A DNA stretch of 64,000 bases from Nothophaeocryptopus gaeumannii (taxonomy: Eukaryota; Ascomycota; Dothideomycetes; Mycosphaerellales; Mycosphaerellaceae), in assembly GCA_031771865.1 (NCBI GenBank), contig JASISA010000040.1, positions 1,488,001-1,552,000 of the forward strand. The letters are read 5' to 3'. The notes below the pieces were generated by a model. The model was not told the origin of the DNA, searched no databases, and saw only the letters and a list, made by a program, of their open reading frames with translations. Positions 20,253-29,721 of this stretch are shown here, piece after piece. The position numbers and the translations under genes are program-made. Within the stretch, counting starts at the first letter, position 1; each line of letters begins with the position of its first letter.

Positions 20253-21850
20253 CTATTGGGTCCAATAATACATGTCATAATCATACTCAGGCTCAAAACT
20301 CTTGCCTGAGAGACGAACATCATCTCTAAGAAGACCGATCTTTGCTTGGACACATTCCCATTCCACAGCTGAACCGTGGTATCTGTAAGGTCGCCGTATG
20401 TCCACAAAGTCATGGAAGAAGTCCGCTCCTCTGTCGTGGTTACCGTAGCGATAAGTGGGACTTTTGCTCTCCTCCGTGACGCCGAGCATCGCGAAGTAGG
20501 TGCGCAATGAGTTCTGAGCTATTTGGCGGCAATCGAACCTCCTTAAGTCCCCATGTTCTTCGTGGAGTAGACCGAGTATGTCCGCGAAGACGCGCTGCCG
20601 GTGATGTCAAAGTTGTGCAGGTGGATACTGTTCAGGTCCTTATGGTTACTCAGGAACAGACGAAGATGTTCGCCTCTGCACCCGATGAAGTCAAGTTTGA
20701 GATCGACCAAATGTGGGAAGACAACCCTTTTTGCGATATGCTCGAAAACAGCTTCAGTTTCGGTCCAATCACTGTTGAATTGAAGTTCCAGTGTTCGCAG
20801 CTGCGAGCATTGCCCAAGAAATTTTTCAGCATGAGTTTGCCAGGTCTCAGGATCTAATGCATTTCATTAGTGGTTGGCGAGATCTGGTATATGACCACAC
20901 GTATGGAGACCCTTACTGCGATACGAGTTGAATTGAGTCTGAAGCAGTAGACTCAGCTCTCAAAGCCCCAAGAAGCATGCAAGAATATCTCGAGGCATGG
21001 AAAGAGCTTGCACGGACATGCCTTGCACGAACTTGAAGTGGCCAATGAAGTCCATGCGCAGTTTCTGGATTTTGCGCTGCGCAAGCGGAAGGACAGCGCA
21101 GATCATAGAAACTGAATGCGAGGCGGAAGGTAGATTTCCAGATGACTTTCGTCCTATGGGCAGACGATCGTCTCCGAGGTCGTTGCGGGGAAGCATGTTC
21201 TCGTTCAAATTCAGAAAACGAGCCACAGCTGCTGCAAGCAAGATGCTATCGGTTCCGGATCTGGTTCGTGTTAGCACCTTTTGCAAGCGAATATTGAAGA
21301 GAAATGGCCTCGTCGCACTCCAGGTCGCGAGGCTAGAAAGCTCACGGAGGAATCTTATGCCAACGTACCTTCCAACGTAGTCCTTATCGTCCTGCTCGCG
21401 ATTTGCCAGCCAAATCCGGTCGGCTGCCTCACGACGCTCTCTCCGGGAGAGTTCTGGCGACGTTGCATCTCGTTGCGCAGCCTCATATCCTCAGCGTACA
21501 TGATGGTCCGGTTGTACGAGCAAAGCAGCAGTCGCTCGACTTTGGATGCGAAAGCCGCCGACTTGGAGACTGCGCTGAGGCGATCGAGGCCAACTGAATC
21601 GAAACGCACACAGAGTGTTTGGAAGGCGCATTTTGCGAAATACTCGTATGTCTTCTGATTCAGATCTCGACATGTCAAACGGAGGGCGAACATCCAGAAC
21701 ACGGTCATCGGTAGAAGATCCTCCATCTACGAGGAAGCTGCAGATGAGCTCGATCAGTTCAACAGGGAGCTTCTTGAGATTGGCAGAGGATTTTGGTTTC
21801 TTGAACTGGCACTGTGGTTTGGTGTGGCCTTTGGGGGTGTAAGTGAGCAT
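20253..21850 (-). pseudogene. F-box protein relic with several frame changes
   Basis: Reading from 21850, the N-terminus gives an F-box (LKKLPVELIELICSFLV) whose continuation (FALRLTCRDLNQKTYEYFAKC) lies in another frame, with the switch near 21735. Downstream frames give leucine-rich stretches (ILLAAAVARFLNLNENMLP; LRTLELQFNSDW; PHLVDLKLDFIG; LNSIHLHNFDITGSA) and, after another switch near 20590, VFADILGLLHEEHGDLRRFD and a C-terminus ending at 20253. The order F-box then LRR-like repeats is that of fungal substrate-recognition F-box proteins of SCF ligases. Some switches may be introns (a GTACGT donor sits near 21372), but those at 21735 and 20590 leave no room for one. Likely a pseudogene. 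Confidence 0.55.
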
Positions 21851-22102
21851 TCTCAGTCAATGAATATGGGCATTGCTCGACCGTGTCTAGTTGTCTCCAT
21901 CAACGCGTACCTTTCTTGTGACATCGGAAGCAGCGGCCTCCGAAGGCCATGGCTGACGATCCGGGTTGTCTATTGCCAGGCTCGACTATCGGAACTTGAA
22001 GAAGAGCAGTGTGTTAACGGGAAGCGAGGCGTTACCCACTTTGTCGTTGTAAGAAGAGGACAAAGTTGTTGGAAGGAGCGTTGTTCGCGGCAGGCTGGTT
22101 TC

Positions 22103-22324
22103 ATGTCGTCGGAGTCGGAGTTTCTGATTTGCCGAGACTGTGACCTAAGGCCTCTAAAGCCTCGCATCGGCTTCCTCGACCTGTCTGCCGAGATCAGAAA
22201 CGAGATCTACATGTTGGCCTTGGCTCTCCCTCCACCACCGCTCGGACCAGAGACCCCAAAGAAGGGTCGGAAAGGCCTTATCTTCTGGCACGTCTGCAGC
22301 GATCGCAAAAGCACATCAACATGA
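22103..22324 (+). pseudogene. 2EXR/F-box-like fragment
   Basis: A short frame opening at ATG 22103 contains LRPLKPRIGFLDLSAEIRNE followed by IYMLALAL, the start of the fungal 2EXR-type domain (LPxEIRNxIYxLAL). It stops at 22324 and no continuation with the usual downstream blocks is evident. Probably a gene remnant. Confidence 0.35.
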
Positions 22325-22359
22325 GCTTGGAGATATTAGCCAGGAGTCCGACGAGGAAT

Positions 22360-22700
22360 TCAAAGCAGACGCCGATTTTCTTTCGTAAGGAGCTGGACAG
22401 TCGCAGCAATTTTGGTAATGGTAGGAAGAAAGTCGCAGAGTCGAGCAGCATGTTGAGAGCTGAGATGCTGTAACTCTGGGAAGTGTAAGAGATGCATTTG
22501 CCCTTGTTTTCTCCATCCCATCTGGTCTATGCGCATGATATGGGTCGGCATTGGAAAGCCACGGCCGTTATTCGTCATTTTCTGAACAGCCGCATTGAAA
22601 GGTGTGAGAAGAATGAAAGCGACCAAGATCGACCAATCGTCCAATTCAAAGCCACTCCCGGACATGTATCGACTTCAAAAGACAAAGCGGGCGATCGAGG
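22360..22700 (-). pseudogene. SAT4/PTH11-like membrane protein fragment
   Basis: Minus-strand frame reads SIARFVF, a TGA at 22677-22675, then SRYMSGSGFELDDWSILVAF and ILLTPFNAAVQ. An LDDW/LDDY motif directly before a membrane helix is typical of the fungal rhodopsin-like (SAT4/PTH11) family, where it follows TM1. The TGA sits where Trp or Arg would be expected. No other TM segments follow, so this is a short relic. Confidence 0.35.
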
Positions 22701-23369
22701 GAGAGGGTTGCGTTGCTATTGTGTACATTTTCTCAGATGACACATCGTGTGAGACCGGGACTCATCGCCAATGGGGACGCCGCATGAGGTGGACTGTAAG
22801 TCTTCCGGCAGCTGTTGTCCAAATCAGCCGTGAACGTCAATGTGTAGCCATCACAGCTCTATCACTGGAGGTACTCTTCCGAAGTACGTGTGATTGCAGG
22901 TTACAGTCTTGGTACTCGTCGTGGTTCCCCGCTTTGCAAGGTGTTGCTTGGTGTCGCAGTGATGTGTTCGAGAGAGTCCCACGATGTTGCTCGCACGTTT
23001 CGACTTGGCATCGTGGTTGTTGGGGGAGATTGGGCGCTTTAAACAGGGATTGCATCGCAATTCAGAGCTTAAATGGTGATGTTAGGTAGAAGTAACAGGC
23101 CAGAAATAGGAATGACGAGTCATGCAAAAAATTTGGTGTTGATTGCCCCTCCCTATTCGTGCTGCATAGAAATCGATGTAAAGATCACATATACGCCAAG
23201 GAAATGCGTTCGGGATCCTACTCCGCAAAGTCAGTACTCGTGGGCGAACAGCCAATCTGATGTCACTTGTCTTCTGCAGTAGAATGTCAGGTTGATCTCC
23301 TCGAGATACGACGCGCTCAGTGTACCTCAATCAGCCAAGTTTTGGCAGTCTTGTCCATCACGTTTGCCA
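22701..23369. other. Intergenic region
   Basis: Nothing supportable; short frames only. Confidence 0.3.
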
Positions 23370-24338
23370 CTACATCTCACTCAAGTACACACTCAACCCC
23401 ACCTGAGTGTACTGGTCCTGCACAATTGTAATCGTCCTGTTATCCGTACGATCAAGCGCCCATGCATATGCAGACCCGTTGACTCTGCCTGGGTTACCCG
23501 TGAGTGGGCCACCGCCATCGACGCCGTAGTAGTCCTGGACTACGTCCAGATTGACGCCCTGTGAAACTCCATTGAGGATTTGTTGGGAGACCAGGAAGTA
23601 CTGCGCATGCGTGGTTGGACTTGAATCGCAGGGTTGAAAGGCGAACGGGCTAGAAGCGGCGTGATAGTCCACAATGGTTGCGCACAGGTTGCTCAAGAGT
23701 TGTCCGGGAAGGAAGCTAAACGAGGTCCCAGGGTGGATTTGCACGTACTTCGAACTAGTCTCAGTATCCAGCAACGACGGGAAAGTAGGCGATCAATACT
23801 CACGTTGTAGTACGTGGTGTAGCATCCAGTGTGGGAACAACTCGATCTTTCAGAGATGTTAGAATAGACTTATCCGAGGGTGTAAGACTGGTGAGACACC
23901 ATGTAGGACGAAAGAACATCCTTCGTAGGCTCACATAGGGACTTACTGCGTCTGTGGCGAGACCAGGTCCAGAGATGTCACATTGCAGGAAGACAATGCG
24001 AAAGGCTTGCCTATAGATCGGTTGTGATTTGCAAGATAGAATCGATCGGCGAGAGATATGGTAGCATTGGCGGGCAAGGTATTGGCATGAAAGCCTCTGC
24101 CGTTGTAAGGCACATCGGCAGGGTTCTGAACAGCCATCAGTGGGAGCTTTCTGTCATGGCATCTGAGCCATCATACATTGTCGTAGAAGGTGATCTTCAA
24201 GTTGTCGCTTTTGAAGCCCATAGGCCTGAACGTAGCACGTGACACATTTGGCCCAGCACGCTTGTCGACGCTGGCTACCGGGCCCGCAAAAGTCGTTGAA
24301 GTAAAGGCCAGCAGTGCGGCAATCAGTGAGAGAGGCAT
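23370..24338 (-). CDS. Secreted protein of unknown family, four exons
   Basis: Exons 24338-24177, 24125-23947, 23846-23804 and 23759-23370 join to 257 residues with all phases closing; donors GTATGA, GTAAGT and GTGAGT, acceptors TTCAG, GAAAG and CTGAG. The N-terminus is a clear signal peptide (PLSLIAALLAFTSTTFAGP) followed by a DKR Kex2-type site. The mature protein has NPADVPYNGRGFH, SLADRFYLANHN, a short exon with CSHTGCYTTYYN, and a C-terminal half with VQDYYGVDGGGPLTGNPGR and ITIVQDQY. I do not recognise the family. About five cysteines and two or three N-glycosylation sites fit an extracellular protein. No lesion found. Confidence 0.72.
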
Positions 24339-24493
24339 GGTTGGTATCAATGAGTTTTCCAGAAAGCGTTGCCAAGGTCAGAGCAGGGAATGAGCCAGTG
24401 ATTGAACACTCTGATCGTTTATAACGTACAGTAGACATGCGGTGGTGGCGTGAAGACGCCTCGGTCTGGTCGAGCGTGTAATCGGATTAGAAG

Positions 24494-24512
24494 ATCACGG
24501 CCGGACCGTGAT
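24494..24512. promoter_or_regulatory. Perfect palindrome ATCACGG-N5-CCGTGAT (CGG-N5-CCG)
   Basis: Two 7-base arms flank five bases, embedding CGG-N5-CCG, the everted/inverted triplet geometry bound by Zn2Cys6 dimers. It lies about 156 bases upstream of the start of the secreted protein gene at 24338. Confidence 0.5.
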
Positions 24513-24778
24513 GTCTTGCGTCTTCCACGGTATTGAAATGCCAACGTTGTGGCCAGTGACCAACCGAGGGAGTCGAGGAAAACACCTGGTTTGGTCTAGG
24601 TTTTGGCGAGATCTGAAGTGTCTCAGCCGGTTCGGCGCCGGTCAAAGGCTACAAAGTATCTGCGATCCTGAAGTCCATTCAGCCTCACAGATAGCCTTGG
24701 GAAGTACTTTGACCGATCGAATACCTCAAAGTCCACCTTCGGCGAACCGAGCAGTTTTTCAGGAGCGTAATGGCTGCA

Positions 24779-25386
24779 TCACGTCTTCACATCACCTTCG
24801 CCTACAGAACTTTGAATTGCGGTGGAGGCACTGGATCCAGGATGAGCATCATTCCCTGCTTCCTGCTGTTTTTGCTCTTCAGCGAACAGCTGAGTCCAGT
24901 GATCCTCTTTGTAGCCATCCATGTGTGCAGTGTACTGTGGTCCTGCCTTTACCCAATTTTTGACTCCTCCCTCAAGCACCATTACCTTGACTCATATCAG
25001 CCAACACTTTGCCGTACACATCAGAGGATACCACTCACTTGCATATCATTATCGCCAGCCACTTGTCTCACATGCTCCAAGAACCACGAGGCACACCGCG
25101 GGGCTCTGCCATTGCTTGAGCCGCACGTGAAGACTACCCACTCCATGTCCGCTTTATAAGCCAGCTCGTACAGCATGCCTTTGTTCCACCAAAAGCCCTG
25201 AGCCGGTATGTTCAAGCTGCCTCTGATCGAACCGCCCTCGTAGTCCGTTCGCCGGAGATCAATGATCAACATGCTGGCGATGCGCATCGAGAGCACCATC
25301 AAAGCCCGTCTCTGCGGCATCACGTCCGCGGTGAACTCGGACTTGGGATCGGGGAAGGCGGCGTGCCATGGCTGCTCGGAGGACAT
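24779..25386 (-). CDS. Rhodanese-fold phosphatase (Ych1/Acr2/Cdc25-like)
   Basis: Exons 25386-25039 and 24985-24779, intron with GTGAGT donor and CAAG acceptor, 184 residues. Rhodanese landmarks: IIDLRRTDYEGGSIRGSLNIPA early, VVFTCGSSNGRAPRCASWFL for the active-site loop, and VLEGGVKNWV near the end. The catalytic loop C-GSSNG-R is a CX5R motif like that of Ych1 and arsenate reductase Acr2, a seven-residue loop able to bind phosphate or arsenate. A cytosolic arsenate reductase or small phosphatase role follows from the family. A longer frame extends upstream of 25386 but its composition is UTR-like, so the start at MSSEQPWH was preferred. Confidence 0.82.
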
Positions 25387-26904
25387 GTTTGTGGAGGAGC
25401 TGGAGGGCGGAGCGGAGGACGATGCAGGGCGATGTGAAGGTGAGGTGAGGTGAGGCGGAGGTGAGGCGATGGAGAGCTGGTTGTTGCTTCCGTGCTCAGA
25501 TCTCACTCCAACGTCTTGGCAGGAAGTCAATCTCACAAGCTTCGGGAAGGCGCCGGCACGACGATGAAGACGGTCCAACTTCCACCTTGTTAACTTTGCT
25601 CTTTTCTCCCTGGCTTCACTTCACTTCAAGCTCGAAAGCATATTGACGACTATGATTGACAAGAACGAGAGGACGCGCTTCGTCTTCCACCGGCAACACC
25701 CTGCCCCCGCCTCGACCCTCATCATCGTTCGGGCTCCTCCCCAGTGATGGGCAATGATAACAATTGGCAAAGGCAATGGCGATGCAGAGACACGTGAGAG
25801 AGCAGACCACCGCTGTTCTTCTCAATGCTGAACCTTTTCAGTCGCTAGTGTGGCTTGAAGAAGTGTTGACTTGCATATCGCCACACCAAATGCGACTTGC
25901 AGAGGCTATTGGAAGGATGGATCCACCGCTACTTAAGCACGAGAGAGATAAGGCCGAACAAAGTCGCCTTCGGAATCGATATCGGCGGTGGGAGTATTAA
26001 ACCCGGAGTGGTGCTCTGCGAGAGAACAGCGTGCGCGTGGTCAATCCGAGCGTGTTTCCTCTCCAGATCGACAGCCGTTGGGCTTAGATTGGCACATTGT
26101 TTCGCCCTTGTCCTATAACGTTCAGCCGCATTTTGCTGACGTATCTTGTAGCACGCTCTTTACTCTATGTAGTTCTACCGGAGCGCGCATCCGATCTGAT
26201 TATAGGCAAGGTCCACCAAGGGGACTATGGGATTGTGAGACTGTGGGTACGCAGGGAAGACCCTCGTCGGGAACGCCATTCAGCGCCATCTCACATCTGT
26301 GCCTGCGCCCTGCGGCGAACGACTGATACCTGCATCTATCCAGAACAGGCATGCGCGACAATCTGCATCATCTTGTTGATACACACTGCCGCCCGAGAGT
26401 ACTACCGCCACGACCGGCGGCTTCAAACCAAGGACTTCGCCGTTGAACATGGTCGTTTGCAGTTGAGTACCCGCCAACGGGCCGGAAGCGCCTGTGCTGC
26501 AACTGCACTGACTCTCAACTCCTTACTCTAAATCCTTGACATCCACTTCGAAGCTACTGCACGAGCTTCAGGAGAGGCGCTGCAAGCGAAATTTCCTTCA
26601 CGCTCACGAAGGTCGCACCGCGCTGCTATTTCAGCTTCCTCGCGGATCTCGTGTCACGGCGATGGGGCCTTCACCTGGTGGAAAGGCGACATCCAGCATG
26701 TGCCATCTTTCTGATACGCGCTGATCAATATGGCCCACGCCGACTGGCGAACTTTGATACAAGAAGTCAACCCTCGCATTATAAACGCTGATGTTTACTC
26801 TCGGATGTAGGTCCCATTTCTCTACCTCACCATCGCTCGCTATTACGCCTCTTCTATTCCTTTAATACTGCTGCATTTGGGGTTGGCTAGCGCTCGTTTT
26901 TGAA
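25387..26904. promoter_or_regulatory. Long divergent intergenic region, laccase promoter side
   Basis: About 1.5 kb between the rhodanese gene (minus) and the laccase gene (plus). Open frames between 26097 and 26531 look accidental. No TE or RNA gene seen. Confidence 0.4.
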
Positions 26905-29170
26905 TTGATCATCATGCGGTTACACTACTACTCTATCATTAATCTGTCAGCTTTGGCGGCAGCCTCGGTCATGCCTACCGACAGCTTACACCAAGATGGT
27001 GGAGCTGCGAGGCGCGCAACACCTTTCACACCTGCACGACCCATTTCATTTCAGCAGAAGCGTGCAAACAGACGACAGACGACAGACGTGGCCGTAACAT
27101 TCGACGAGCTTGTGACTACGGCATGGGGTGAAAGTGTACTGCTTGTTGGATCCATCTCGCAGCTTGGGAGTTGGGATACAGACAATGGAGTTTCACTCTC
27201 TGCTGGGAGCTATACGAACGATGACCCGCTCTGGGATGCGACTGTCAGCTTGCCTGCAGGGACAAGCTTTCAGTATAAGTATGTGCGGGTAGGCACAGAT
27301 GGGACGATTACCTGGGAAGCGGACCCGGATCACAGCTATACCGTACCCAGCAGTCGCAGTTCAGCGACAGTCTCCGACACTTGGCAGGCCGCTTCTACTT
27401 CTACCCCAACTTCAACATCGACATCCACCACGTCCACCACAACTGCGTCCGAACCGACTTCAACATGTACAAATGGGCCGACCTCACGAGACTGTTGGAG
27501 CGGTGGCTTCTCGATCGAGACTGATTTTGATGAAGACTGGCCGGTGACCGGACAGACTGTCTCATACGATTTGACGATCACGAACACGACTCTTGCGCCG
27601 GATGGGTACGAGCGACAGGTCTTTGCCATCAATGGCCAGTATCCGGGGCCGACCATCTACGCGAACTGGGGAGACACCATCGAAATCACAGTGCACAATG
27701 AGATGGAAAATAATGGGACGTCAATTCACTGGCACGGTATGCGCTTGTATCATGACAACGTTCAAGATGGCGTGCCTGGTGTGACTGAGTGTCCGATCGC
27801 GCCTGGTGGCAGCAAGACATACACTTTGACTGCGACGCAATATGGCACGAGCTGGTACCATTCTCATTTCAGCAGCCAGTATGGAGATGGTGTCCTTGGA
27901 CCAATTGTCATCTACGGTCCGGCTTCAGCGAATTACGACATTGATTTGGGCCCTCTCCCGATCACGGACTGGTACTACCCTACCGTGATGACGACCGGCG
28001 CTCGCGCCGAACACTCGAACGCACTTGCTCCTACTGCAGACAACGGCCTCATAAACGGTACGATGGTTTCCACCAATGGCGGCTCCTATGCTCAGTCGAT
28101 CTTAACAGCCGGCAAGAAGCACCGCATTCGACTCATCAACACTGCAGTAGACAACCATTTCATGTTCTCCCTCGACGGCCACAACATGACCGTCATCGCA
28201 GCCGACTTTGTCCCCATCGTTCCTTACAACGCTACTTGGGTATTCCTCGGCATCGGCGAACGCTATGATGTGATTATTGATGCCAACCAATCTCCTGGAT
28301 CCTACTGGTTCCGTGCAGAAGTGCAGGATACCGCAGGCTGCGGCTCGAATTTTCAAAATGGAAACATTCTGGCTGTCTTCTCATATGAGGGCCATGAGTC
28401 CGAGACGCCGAATACCTCTGGAACGACGTATACGCAACGATGCACAGATGAAACGGAGGTGGTGTCTTACTGGAACTCGTACGTCCCACAAGGAGATATC
28501 CCGTCGTCTTTGACTCAGCTCGACGCCGCGATCAACCAGAGTACCGCTGCAGACGGATCTCTGACGCTTTACTGGCAAGTCAACGGAACGCCCTTGAGGG
28601 TCGACTGGAGTGAGCCAACGCTCGGCCAAATTTCAGAAAACAGCTCGTATGATGGTTGGGCCAAGACAGCTGGTGTGATCGATTTGGAGGAGGGACAATG
28701 GACTTACTGGGTCATCACTGAGGGAACAGGGAGTCCCTTTAACGTCAATATCCCGCACCCGATTCATTTGCATGGTAAGTCTACACCGCCATGAGAAGCA
28801 AATCTGTACGGTTATGCTAATAAGTGTTCTAGGCCACGACTTCTACGTCCTCGGCTGGGGCACCTCCGCCTGGACGGACTCCGACCGCGAAACCCTCAAC
28901 TACGATAACCCTCCTCGTCGCGACGTCGCCATGCTCCCCACCAATGGTTGGCTCGCCTTAGCCTTCTACACCAATAACCCCGGCGCGTGGGTCATGCATT
29001 GCCATATCGCCTGGCACGCGGATGAAGGGTTCGCGGTGCAGTTTATTGAGAACCAGGCGCAGATTTCGAATATTGATCCGTTGCCGAGTGATCATGAGAG
29101 TCAGTGTCAGGCTTGGAAGGATTATTATCCGACGAGTGCGAAGTATTTGCAGAGTGATTCGGGGATTTAG
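26905..29170 (+). CDS. Laccase-type multicopper oxidase with N-terminal CBM20 starch-binding domain
   Basis: Exons 26905-28774 and 28833-29170 (intron GTAAGT, branch GCTAAT), 735 residues; a second Met at 26914 is as good a start. A signal peptide (about 1-21) precedes a basic propeptide-like stretch. Residues about 62-161 are CBM20: VLLVGSISQLGSWDT, SFQYKYVRV, WEADPDHSYTVP, with both starch-contacting Trp (about 90 and 137). A Thr/Ser linker (162-190) leads to three cupredoxin domains with all four copper motifs: HWHG (275), WYHSH (319), HPIHLHGHDF spanning the intron, and HCHIAWH. So it should be an active secreted oxidase of phenols or similar substrates, tethered to starch-like glucans. 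I know no characterised protein with this order of domains. Confidence 0.93.
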
Positions 29171-29721
29171 ATGGGGTTTGAATAGAGAGGGGAAGGGGAA
29201 GGGGAGGGGTAATTTCACAGTGTGTAATGTACATAGTTCATAGAGGTTGATGACGACAGATACAGGTGGTTGTGAGGTGAAGGCAAATAGAAGAAGAAGA
29301 GGGAGCCTGGGTGACGGGACAGGCAGGCTAGACAAGTTGAAGTTGTGGATGCTGATGGTGAACAGCTGATGTGATGATGTACCTGGACATTGAGGCACAG
29401 AGAACTTCAAGTGGAAGAAGCTGATAGAGAATAGACAACACATGTGACGACCGAAACTTCATCGATTCATCTGTGTCTGAGCTATGCCGCGTTGCTCGTG
29501 AAAGTCTGCGTTGCTTGCAGTTGAAGATCGCATCGAGAGCAGGAAATATTTGAGGAATAGACGCGAAGCTTCATTGCAGGGCGCTTGCCTTTGCTGTCGG
29601 GGCCAGGCGTTGGGGCATTGCGGCCTGGTGAATGTAGCTGTCTACTGCTCGCGCATATTGACTCTCGGCCGGCTCGGTCCGCTGCACTGATGCGCGTCGT
29701 TTCCATTTCCAAAGAAGTGAA
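29171..29721. other. Intergenic region
   Basis: 3' flank of the laccase gene and promoter of the phosphoesterase gene. G/A-rich, nothing else supported. Confidence 0.35.

Noticed and set aside
19786..20413. Possible GT61-like glycosyltransferase fragment on the minus strand (VGPQGNAVAAMFAP)
   Set aside because: The resemblance is one short motif, the frame overlaps the 3' end of the F-box relic, and no other family block is present.
26097..26531. Plus-strand 144-codon frame upstream of the laccase
   Set aside because: No conserved features; lies in a long promoter region.
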